Assembly: GCA_964652155.1 (NCBI GenBank)
Contig: CAZZBK010000237.1
Span: forward strand, 1 to 5,376
Direction of reading: 5' to 3'
Length of the DNA: 5,376 nucleotides
DNA from: CAZZBK01 sp964652155
Lineage (GTDB): Bacteria; Planctomycetota; Planctomycetia; Pirellulales; PNKZ01
Part shown: piece by piece, positions 1-5,376 of the stretch
How the letters are laid out: each line of letters opens with the position of its first letter
Numbering within the stretch: position 1 is the stretch's first letter
The notes under the pieces: model-generated
The model's input: only the letters and a program-made list of their open reading frames with translations
Told to the model about the DNA's origin: nothing
The model's database searches: none
Made by a program: the position numbers and the translations under genes

Positions 1-12
1 GTCACTCGCCGG

Positions 13-29
13 GGTTTGCTTCGCAAACC
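13..29. repeat. Perfect 7-bp inverted repeat with 3-base loop
   Basis: GGTTTGC (13-19) and GCAAACC (23-29) are perfect inverse complements around the loop TTC. An outer pair, GTCAC at 1-5 and GTGAC at 47-51, is also complementary and encloses the inner hairpin. The block may be the edge of a dispersed intergenic repeat or a hairpin belonging to an upstream gene outside the window. No T-run follows, so a classical intrinsic terminator is not supported. The rest of 1-206 holds no convincing gene and no promoter that I would defend. Confidence 0.45.
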
Positions 30-150
30 GCCAGCCACCCACAACGGTGACGCTCGCACTACAGATTGCGGACGTGCAACGATCGACGATTGTTCGCAAG
101 CGACCAAATAACGAACCCCACTAAAACGTCTATTACAGGTCGCCGTGGCT

Positions 151-163
151 TCCGCGCCGCGGA
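151..163. repeat. 13-base palindrome upstream of sulfatase 1
   Basis: TCCGCG (151-156) and CGCGGA (158-163) are perfect inverse complements around a single central C. The centre lies about 50 bases before the ATG at 207, where an operator or a leader hairpin could sit. No family of regulator can be named, and GC-rich DNA produces such palindromes by chance. This is a structural observation only. Confidence 0.3.
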
Positions 164-196
164 GACCTCAACACACTTCGCACTGGCCCGTGACTC

Positions 197-200
197 GGAG
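197..200 (+). promoter_or_regulatory. Ribosome binding site deciding the start of sulfatase 1
   Basis: GGAG lies six bases before the ATG at 207, which is normal Shine-Dalgarno spacing. It supports the ATG at 207 over the in-frame ATG at 66. Starting at 66 would put 47 residues with no signal-peptide character ahead of the hydrophobic segment. Confidence 0.65.
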
Positions 201-206
201 ACTCCC

Positions 207-1604
207 ATGATTCGTCGATTGGCGTTCTGTTTGTGGACCTTGGGGCTGGCGAGCCTCGCTGACGGCTTTGCGGTCGTCGAGGGGGCTCAGCCTGCGCGGC
301 CGAACGTCTTGGTGATCGTTGGCGACGACATGGGCTATGCCGACGTTGGCTTCCACGGGTGTCAGGACATTCCCACGCCCCATCTCGACGCGCTCTGTGC
401 CGCGGGGGTGCGGTTTAGCAACGGCTATGTGAGCGGCCCGTACTGCTCGCCGACCCGCGCCGGGTTGTTGACCGGCCGGTATCAGCAACGGTTCGGGCAT
501 GAGTACAACCCGAGCGGCAAAGATGGGCTGCCGACGACCGAGGTCACGCTCGCCGATCGGCTCAAAGGAGCAGGTTACGCCACCGGCTTGGTTGGCAAGT
601 GGCACCTGGGAAGCGAGCCCGCGATGCATCCGCAGCAGCGCGGCTTTCAGGAGTTCTTCGGTTTTTTGGGAGGCGCGCACGATTACTTCCAGTCAGGGCA
701 AATCCTTCGCGGGACTACGCCCGTCAAAGAGTCTGCGTATCTGACCGACGCTTTTGGCCGCGAGGCTGAAGCGTTCATCGAGCGACACAAGCAGCAGCCG
801 TGGTTCTTGTACCTGGCGTTCAATGCGGTCCACACGCCGATGCAAGCCGACGACGCGCGACTCGAGCGTTTTGCGAGCATCGAGAACAAACCGCGACGCA
901 CCTACGCGGCGATGATGTTCGCCATGGACGAAGCGATCGGCCGAGTTCGCAAGAAACTTGCCGACACGGGCCTCGAACAGCAGACGCTCGTCATCTTCCA
1001 CAGTGACAACGGCGGACCCACCATGCCGGGCACCACGACCAACGCCTCGATCAACAAGCCGCTGCGCGGATCCAAGCGAACGACGCTCGAAGGGGGCGTG
1101 CGAGTGCCGTTTCTGGTCGCGTGGCCGGGACGAGTGAAGCCGGGGGTCTATGAGCAGCCCGTGATTCAGCTCGACGTACACTCCACCGCCCTGGCCGCGT
1201 GTGGCGTGCAGGTTCAAGCCCAGTGGAAGCTCGATGGCGTCGACCTGCTGCCGTATCTGTCGGGCCACAAGAGCGGCGCGCCTCACGATGCTCTCTTCTG
1301 GAGGATGGGTCAGCAGATGGCCATTCGCGTCGGCGACTATAAACTCGTGCGGTACGACAGCAACGCCGACACACTCACGGGGCAGGGGGGGCAACCGGTC
1401 TCGGCCGCGCGACTGTACAACCTGGCGAAAGACCTCGGCGAGACCACCGACTTGGCCTCGTCACAGAGCGACAAACTCGCCGAGTTGCAACGTCATTGGG
1501 ACGCCTGGAACGCCACGCTCGCCAAGCCGCTGTGGGGCGCTGGGAGTGCAGGGGGCGGCAAGGGAAAAGCCAACAAGAAGAACCAAGCAAAGGCGGGTGA
1601 GTGA
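207..1604 (+). CDS. Exported sulfatase 1 (formylglycine-dependent, arylsulfatase/alkaline phosphatase superfamily)
   Basis: This 465-residue type I sulfatase should hydrolyse sulfate esters outside the cytoplasm; the substrate is unknown. The start at 207 follows a GGAG site and gives a signal peptide: MIRR, then a hydrophobic run to about residue 25, with cleavage likely near residues 22-29. The catalytic domain starts near residue 31. Asp40-Asp41 in GDDMGYADVG are metal ligands. The signature C-S-P-T-R at 80-84 (YCSPTRAGLLTGRY) makes Cys80 the residue converted to formylglycine. Lys131 and His133 lie in GKWHLG, His209 in AVHTP, Asp267-Asn268 in HSDNGG and Lys290 in RGSKRTTLEGGVRVP. All key active-site residues of the family appear present and the length is normal. 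Residues 445-465 form a Gly/Lys-rich tail outside the fold. Sulfatase 2 follows closely on the same strand, so an operon is plausible. The family call is firm; assignment to a sulfatase subfamily is not attempted. Confidence 0.95.
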   Translation: MIRRLAFCLWTLGLASLADGFAVVEGAQPARPNVLVIVGDDMGYADVGFHGCQDIPTPHLDALCAAGVRFSNGYVSGPYCSPTRAGLLTGRYQQRFGHEYNPSGKDGLPTTEVTLADRLKGAGYATGLVGKWHLGSEPAMHPQQRGFQEFFGFLGGAHDYFQSGQILRGTTPVKESAYLTDAFGREAEAFIERHKQQPWFLYLAFNAVHTPMQADDARLERFASIENKPRRTYAAMMFAMDEAIGRVRKKLADTGLEQQTLVIFHSDNGGPTMPGTTTNASINKPLRGSKRTTLEGGVRVPFLVAWPGRVKPGVYEQPVIQLDVHSTALAACGVQVQAQWKLDGVDLLPYLSGHKSGAPHDALFWRMGQQMAIRVGDYKLVRYDSNADTLTGQGGQPVSAARLYNLAKDLGETTDLASSQSDKLAELQRHWDAWNATLAKPLWGAGSAGGGKGKANKKNQAKAGE

Positions 1605-1649
1605 AATGCGAAACGAGATGATGAGCACGGTGATCGACGGGGCGAGCAG

Positions 1650-1692
1650 CCCTCATCCGGCCTGTCGGCCACCTTCTCCCGGCAGGAGAAGG
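1650..1692. repeat. Dispersed palindromic (REP-like) repeat between the two sulfatases
   Basis: The unit has two hairpins. In the first, GGCC (1659-1662) pairs with GGCC (1667-1670) around TGTC. In the second, CCTTCTCC (1672-1679) pairs perfectly with GGAGAAGG (1685-1692) around CGGCA. From memory, the pattern CCTCATCCGGCC..CGGCCACCTTCTCC resembles a widespread class of intergenic palindromic repeats in GC-rich bacteria; only one copy is visible here, so repetition in this genome is inferred. If the ATG at 1606 were the start of sulfatase 2, the repeat would be translated, giving three consecutive Arg codons (AGG AGA AGG) that are unlike the surrounding codon use. That favours a non-coding role and a start downstream of it. 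Confidence 0.6.
1684..1692 (+). promoter_or_regulatory. Ribosome binding site of sulfatase 2, embedded in the repeat hairpin
   Basis: AGGAG (1684-1688) lies seven bases before the GTG at 1696 and is the strongest Shine-Dalgarno match in the window. Most of it belongs to the 3' arm of the perfect 8-bp stem 1672-1679/1685-1692, so it would be base-paired when the mRNA folds. The competing ATG at 1606 has only a weaker GGTGA match at 1596-1600. The choice of start is inference. Confidence 0.5.
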
Positions 1693-1695
1693 ATC

Positions 1696-3069
1696 GTGGG
1701 GCGAGCCTTGTTGATCGTGAGTGTTGCGTTGCTCGGTATCATTCTTGAGCAAGCAACGCATGCGGCCCAGCCGCCGAATGTCATTCTGATTTTGGCCGAC
1801 GACCTCGGCGCCAAAGAGCTTGGCTGCTACGGCAGCACGCAACACAAGACCCCCAACCTCGATCGCATGGCCGCCGAAGGGGTGCGCTTCGACACGTTCT
1901 ACGCAATGCCGCTTTGCACCCCCACGCGCGTGGCGCTGATGACCGGCCAGTACGGTTTCCACAACGGTTTCTTGGGCATGCAAAACAAAGCCTTCACGCC
2001 GCTGCCAAGCTCGCCGCAGAGAAACATTGCCAATCACTTTACCCATGCCAAGCTGATGAAGTCTCGCGGCTACGCAACCGCGCAGGCGGGCAAGTGGCAA
2101 TTGTCAGGCGAGCACCCCACGCTCATTCACGAATGCGGCTTCGACGAGTACCGCATGTGGGCCTACGCGCACAATGTGCCGCAGGGCTCAAAGCACACCG
2201 CCAACGACAAATACGAAGGATCCCATCCGCGCTTCTGGCACCCGAGCATCGTCCAAAATAGCAAGTTGCTCCCCACGACCGCCGATCAGTATGGCCCCGA
2301 CTTGTTTCATGAGTTCGTGCTCGACTTTACCAAGCGGCACACACAAGAGCCGTTCTTCGTGTATTACACGTCGGTGCTCACGCACAATCCGCACACCCAT
2401 ACGCCCGATCCCACTCAACCCGGGAAACACTGGCCCGCCAGCTTCAAATCGAATCTCGAATACCTCGACCATTTGATGGGCACGTTGTTCGCGGGACTCA
2501 AAGAGCAGGGCCTCGCCGACAACACGTATGTCATTTTTATTGGCGACAACGGCACAGGCAACTCGGGCAAAGGGACCGTCACCGAGCGCGGAGCCCGCGT
2601 GCCGAGTATTGTGTGGGGGCCGGGAGTCAAGCGTGGATTGGTGTCGAAGGCGGTCGCCGACCTGACCGACATCATGCCAACGTTGGCCGACATCTCCGGC
2701 GCGACATTGCCCAGCGATCGACCGTTCGACGGCAAGAGTTTGTTGCCGGTGATACGTGGCGAACAGACCAAGCATCGCGATTGGATTTACAGTCACTTGG
2801 ACGGCGGCCGCGTGCTGCGTGACGAACGCTGGCTGCTCGAGCTGGCGATGGGCCCTCGCGGCGAGAAGTTTTTCGACTGCGGCACGTGTCGTGATGGTTC
2901 TGAGTACAAAGACGTGACCCACTCGACCGATCCCGAGGTGCAAGCCGCGCGGGCACGGTTCGCAAACATCCTCGCCAGTCTTCCCGAGCCTAAGCCGCAT
3001 CCGGAGGTGACGAACACGCCCAAGACCAAAGGTGCGAAGAAGCCAGCCAAGAAGAAAGCCTCGGCTTGA
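1696..3069 (+). CDS. Exported sulfatase 2 (formylglycine-dependent, GKWQ variant)
   Basis: This is a second type I sulfatase, 457 residues from the preferred GTG start. That start follows AGGAG and gives a compact signal peptide: hydrophobic residues 4-17, then cleavage after THA (23) or THAA (24). The ATG at 1606 would add 30 residues, including a twin-arginine-like GRRRIV, so Tat export remains an alternative. Asp34-Asp35 in ADDLG are metal ligands. C-T-P-T-R at 74-78 makes Cys74 the formylglycine precursor. Lys133 is in AGKWQLSG, where Gln135 replaces the usual His. His230 is in LTHNPHTHTP, Asp284-Asn285 in GDNG and Lys292 in GKGTVTERGARVP. A CxxC (Cys395, Cys398) lies near the C-terminus, followed by a Lys/Ala-rich tail (442-457). 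It differs strongly from sulfatase 1 outside the motifs, so it is not a recent duplicate. Depending on the start, the gap to sulfatase 1 is 1 or 91 bases, and co-transcription is likely. The substrate is unknown. Confidence 0.94.
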   Translation: MGRALLIVSVALLGIILEQATHAAQPPNVILILADDLGAKELGCYGSTQHKTPNLDRMAAEGVRFDTFYAMPLCTPTRVALMTGQYGFHNGFLGMQNKAFTPLPSSPQRNIANHFTHAKLMKSRGYATAQAGKWQLSGEHPTLIHECGFDEYRMWAYAHNVPQGSKHTANDKYEGSHPRFWHPSIVQNSKLLPTTADQYGPDLFHEFVLDFTKRHTQEPFFVYYTSVLTHNPHTHTPDPTQPGKHWPASFKSNLEYLDHLMGTLFAGLKEQGLADNTYVIFIGDNGTGNSGKGTVTERGARVPSIVWGPGVKRGLVSKAVADLTDIMPTLADISGATLPSDRPFDGKSLLPVIRGEQTKHRDWIYSHLDGGRVLRDERWLLELAMGPRGEKFFDCGTCRDGSEYKDVTHSTDPEVQAARARFANILASLPEPKPHPEVTNTPKTKGAKKPAKKKASA

Positions 3070-3073
3070 TGTT

Positions 3074-3097
3074 GGAAACCCGCGATGCCGGTTTACC
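3074..3097 (+). other. Imperfect hairpin just after sulfatase 2
   Basis: GG-AAACC-C-GC, loop GAT, GC-C-GGTTT-A-CC forms a stem of nine pairs with one C-C mismatch and one bulged A, starting four bases after the TGA at 3067-3069. There is no T-run, so it is a weak terminator candidate; it could instead protect the mRNA 3' end. A second, poorer hairpin lies at 3102-3127 (GCT/AGC plus CCCC/GGGG with a two-base bulge). Together they fill much of the gap before the kinase, which hints that the kinase is a separate unit. Confidence 0.3.
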
Positions 3098-3155
3098 GAT
3101 TGCTCACCCCCGATTATGATGGGGAGCGGTCCTCGCGTCTCGAAACGGTGTCGGC

Positions 3156-5376
3156 ATGGCGATCTCGGTTGAGCAGTTGGGCAAGGCGGCTGTCGCGTCA
3201 GGCATTCTGACGGCCGACGAGTTGAAGTCCATCTGGACGCAACTCTCTGCCGCCGATCGCCCCAAGGATGGCGAGACGTTCGCAAATCTGCTCGTCCAGC
3301 AAGGCAAGCTCACCGAGTTTCAATCGCACGAGCTGCTCTCGGGCTCGGGCACGCCCCTCGTGCTCGGCGACTATGTGCTGCTCGGCAAGATCGGCGCCGG
3401 AGGCATGGGCCAAGTGTTCAAGGCCCATCATCGCCGCATGAAACGTCTGGCGGCGATCAAGCTACTGCCGGCCGCCCTCACCAAGGACGAGGCGGCCGTG
3501 AAACGCTTCGAGCGCGAGGTCGAAGCGGCCGCCAAACTCAGTCACCCCAACATCGTGCAGACGTTCGATGCCGGCGTGCAGCGCGGCGTCTGGTACTTGG
3601 TCATGGAGCACGTCGACGGACAAGACCTCTCCGCGATCGTCAAGCAGCGCGGACCGATGAGCGTGGCCGATGCGGTCGATTGCATCTTGCAAGCCGCGCG
3701 GGGCTTGGCCTTCGCGCACAGCGAAGGGGTCGTGCATCGCGATATCAAGCCGGCCAATTTGCTGCTCGACAATAAGGGAGTCGTCAAGATTCTCGACATG
3801 GGCTTGGCCCGCATCGAAAGCTCAGGCCCTGCCGATCATCAGCTTACCAACACGGGCACGGTGATGGGCACAGTCGACTACATGGCGCCCGAGCAGGCCA
3901 TGAACACCCGACTGGCCGACGCCCGCAGCGACATGTACAGCCTGGGTTGTTCGTTGTATCGGCTGTTGATAGGCGAGAGCATGTACGGCGGCGAGACGGC
4001 GGTCGAGAAGATCATGCAGCACATGAACGCGCCGGTCCCACCGCTCCGTGCTAGACGCTCCGACGTGCCCGACGAGATCGATCGCATCTATCAAAAGCTG
4101 GTCGCCAAGCAGCCGAATGATCGTTATCAGCAGACATCGCAATTGGTCGCCGAGTTGGAAGCGTGGCGCTCGCCCGGTACCGTATCGTCATTAGCCAACT
4201 CGTCGACATCGCTGACCAGCTTGGCCGTGGGGAGCAGCACGAAGACCGAGCGCCCTTCGGGGGGCACATTGGCCGGCGACAGCGCAACCGAGCAACTTGG
4301 TCGTCAGAAACAAAAAGGGATCGACCTGACGTTTAGCGGAGTTCATCCCGAGATTCAGACCGATCCTAAAAGCGAGATCAACATCCATCAAGCCGCGACC
4401 GCTGCTCGCGGTTCAGGTCGTAAATCGCCGCCGATCAAACTGCTGGCCGTGGCCGCCGGCGGTTTCTTACTCATGTTATTGGGCGTGTGGGTCATTATCC
4501 GTGATAAAGACGGTCAGGAAGTGGCTCGCGTGAAAGTTCCCGAAGGGGGCACGGCGACAGTCACCTCAACGCCTCTCCCGCCCAGAGAGGTTGGCCGAGG
4601 GCCGGGTCAGGGCGGTCCGAAAATCTCGACGACATCCCCTAACGCCACGCTCCCTCATCCGCCATCTACGCCGACGACCGCGCCCGTCAAGTCGACGCCT
4701 CCAGCGCCGTCCATGACGCCACCTGCTGCGCAGTCGCTCACCTCGTCCCCGCCACCGAGTGCCTCGGGATCACCGATCGATCTGATTGCCAAATTCGATC
4801 CGGCCCGCGATGCTGTCAAAGGTACCTGGACGAAAACAGGAACCTCGATCGTCGGCGGTGGAGTGCTCAAGTTATTCACCCCGCAAACGGTTCCCGAAGA
4901 GTACGACCTCGACGCGGAACTGGAGTTGTTGAAGCGGCATCAAAAAGGAATCGGGTTGGGCTTTTTGACCAACGGTCAGCAGCCCACTTTAGTGATGGAC
5001 ATCGATTCGGTATGGGTGATCTCTGATGTCGATGGCCTGTCCAACTCGAAACTGAATAATCCCACGCGCGTCGAGAACACTCCGTGGCCCGTGGGCGAGC
5101 GCGTACGCATTAAGTTGAGCGTGCGACGCGACGGGGTGCGCGTGATGTTTGACAATCGGCCGATCATCGACTGGCACGGCACGGCGGCACGACTTACTGC
5201 CAACTCCTATTTCACGAACAACGCCCCGAATTCGTTCTTCGTCACCTGTGGGTCTCTTACCGTCCATAAGCTGACGCTGACGCCGATCATCTCAGCCCCG
5301 CCGCCGCTGGCCGTTGCTCCGTTCGACGCCGCTCAAGCCAAGGCCCATCAAGAAGCCTGGGCCAAGCATCTCGGCA
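3156..5376 (+). CDS. Transmembrane serine/threonine protein kinase, PknB-like, planctomycete type (3' end outside window)
   Basis: There are 740 codons and no stop before the edge. The ATG at 3156 is the first start after an in-frame TGA at 3117; only a weak GGTG (3147-3150) precedes it. Residues 1-70 resemble the N-terminal segment usual in planctomycete kinases (KLTEFQSHELL..LVLGDYVLL). The kinase domain spans about 71-337: Gly loop GKIGAGGMGQVF, Lys102 in AAIK, Glu121 in RFEREVEAA, catalytic HRDIKPAN (Asp196, Asn201), DMG (Asp214) instead of DFG, activation-loop Thr231/233/235, APE at 244-246, Asp259 in SDMYSLG and Arg323 in NDRY. Activity is expected. After a Ser/Thr-rich linker comes one membrane helix (about 427-447), then DKDGQEVARVKVPEGG and a Pro/Ser/Thr-rich stalk (470-540). 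Residues 541-710 look like a concanavalin/laminin-G-like beta domain (EEYDL.., GIGLGF, VRVMFDNRPIIDW). The last residues resemble the entry to an FGE/SUMF1-like domain. The kinase would face the cytoplasm with a sensor outside; ligand and substrates are unknown. Confidence 0.93.
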   Translation, partial: MAISVEQLGKAAVASGILTADELKSIWTQLSAADRPKDGETFANLLVQQGKLTEFQSHELLSGSGTPLVLGDYVLLGKIGAGGMGQVFKAHHRRMKRLAAIKLLPAALTKDEAAVKRFEREVEAAAKLSHPNIVQTFDAGVQRGVWYLVMEHVDGQDLSAIVKQRGPMSVADAVDCILQAARGLAFAHSEGVVHRDIKPANLLLDNKGVVKILDMGLARIESSGPADHQLTNTGTVMGTVDYMAPEQAMNTRLADARSDMYSLGCSLYRLLIGESMYGGETAVEKIMQHMNAPVPPLRARRSDVPDEIDRIYQKLVAKQPNDRYQQTSQLVAELEAWRSPGTVSSLANSSTSLTSLAVGSSTKTERPSGGTLAGDSATEQLGRQKQKGIDLTFSGVHPEIQTDPKSEINIHQAATAARGSGRKSPPIKLLAVAAGGFLLMLLGVWVIIRDKDGQEVARVKVPEGGTATVTSTPLPPREVGRGPGQGGPKISTTSPNATLPHPPSTPTTAPVKSTPPAPSMTPPAAQSLTSSPPPSASGSPIDLIAKFDPARDAVKGTWTKTGTSIVGGGVLKLFTPQTVPEEYDLDAELELLKRHQKGIGLGFLTNGQQPTLVMDIDSVWVISDVDGLSNSKLNNPTRVENTPWPVGERVRIKLSVRRDGVRVMFDNRPIIDWHGTAARLTANSYFTNNAPNSFFVTCGSLTVHKLTLTPIISAPPPLAVAPFDAAQAKAHQEAWAKHLG

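Noticed and set aside
90..136. Possible promoter (TTGTTC at 90-95, TATTAC at 131-136)
   Set aside because: The two boxes are 35 bases apart, far from normal spacing, and neither pairs with a good partner.
66..206. Extension of sulfatase 1 to the in-frame ATG at 66
   Set aside because: It adds 47 residues without signal-peptide or domain character, and the ATG at 207 has a well-placed GGAG and opens a signal peptide.
219..230. Lipoprotein signal (LAFC, Cys8) in sulfatase 1
   Set aside because: The Cys lies too early in the hydrophobic run and is preceded by Phe, which does not fit a lipobox.
693..1394. Open frame on the minus strand (233 codons)
   Set aside because: It is antisense to the catalytic part of sulfatase 1 and shows no independent coding signs.
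1201..1605. Extension of sulfatase 2 upstream through the 3' part of sulfatase 1
   Set aside because: The frame is merely open across the sulfatase 1 coding region; the translation there has no family resemblance, and sulfatase 1 is clearly the real frame.
1375..2100. Open frame on the minus strand (241 codons)
   Set aside because: It is antisense to the ends of both sulfatases, has no motif, and crosses the palindromic repeat.
207..3069. Recent tandem duplication of the two sulfatases
   Set aside because: They share only family motifs; spacing between motifs, the GKWH/GKWQ difference and the C-terminal regions differ strongly, so they are old paralogues or independent acquisitions.
3102..3127. 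Second hairpin before the kinase as an intrinsic terminator
   Set aside because: The stem has a two-base bulge, a 10-base loop and no T-run.
2188..3285. Long open frame on the minus strand (365 codons)
   Set aside because: It lies antisense to sulfatase 2 and the kinase start. It shows no recognisable motif and is the usual shadow of GC-rich codon use.

Overview
The window looks like chromosomal DNA of a planctomycete, probably of the Pirellulales type. It is GC-rich (about 60% by eye), carries two exported formylglycine-type sulfatases in a row, and is followed by a serine/threonine kinase of the characteristic planctomycete build. That build is a short N-terminal segment, a PknB-like kinase, one membrane helix, a Pro/Ser/Thr-rich stalk and a beta-rich outer domain. 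The taxon is inferred from gene content and family style only; no marker gene is present.

Layout, all on the + strand. Positions 1-206 hold no gene, only two inverted repeats and a clear Shine-Dalgarno site for the first gene. Sulfatase 1 occupies 207-1604. A short gap or alternative 5' coding stretch (1605-1695) contains a dispersed-repeat-like palindrome at 1650-1692. Sulfatase 2 runs from a preferred GTG at 1696 (alternative ATG at 1606) to 3069. An 86-base intergenic stretch with imperfect hairpins follows. The kinase starts at 3156 and runs off the right edge, with 740 codons visible and no stop.

Functionally, both sulfatases have signal peptides and should remove sulfate esters from a sulfated polysaccharide or related substrate outside the cytoplasm, after an active-site cysteine is converted to formylglycine. 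Their substrates cannot be read from the sequence. They are close enough to be co-transcribed. The kinase is probably a separate or weakly coupled unit and would act as a transmembrane receptor kinase. Its last visible residues resemble the lead-in to the SUMF1/FGE-like domain that often ends planctomycete kinases, but that domain itself would lie beyond the window.

I see no clearly new multi-gene system. The points most worth a second look are the repeat that appears to supply and mask the ribosome binding site of sulfatase 2, a Gln in place of the usual active-site His in sulfatase 2, and the unseen C-terminus of the kinase.
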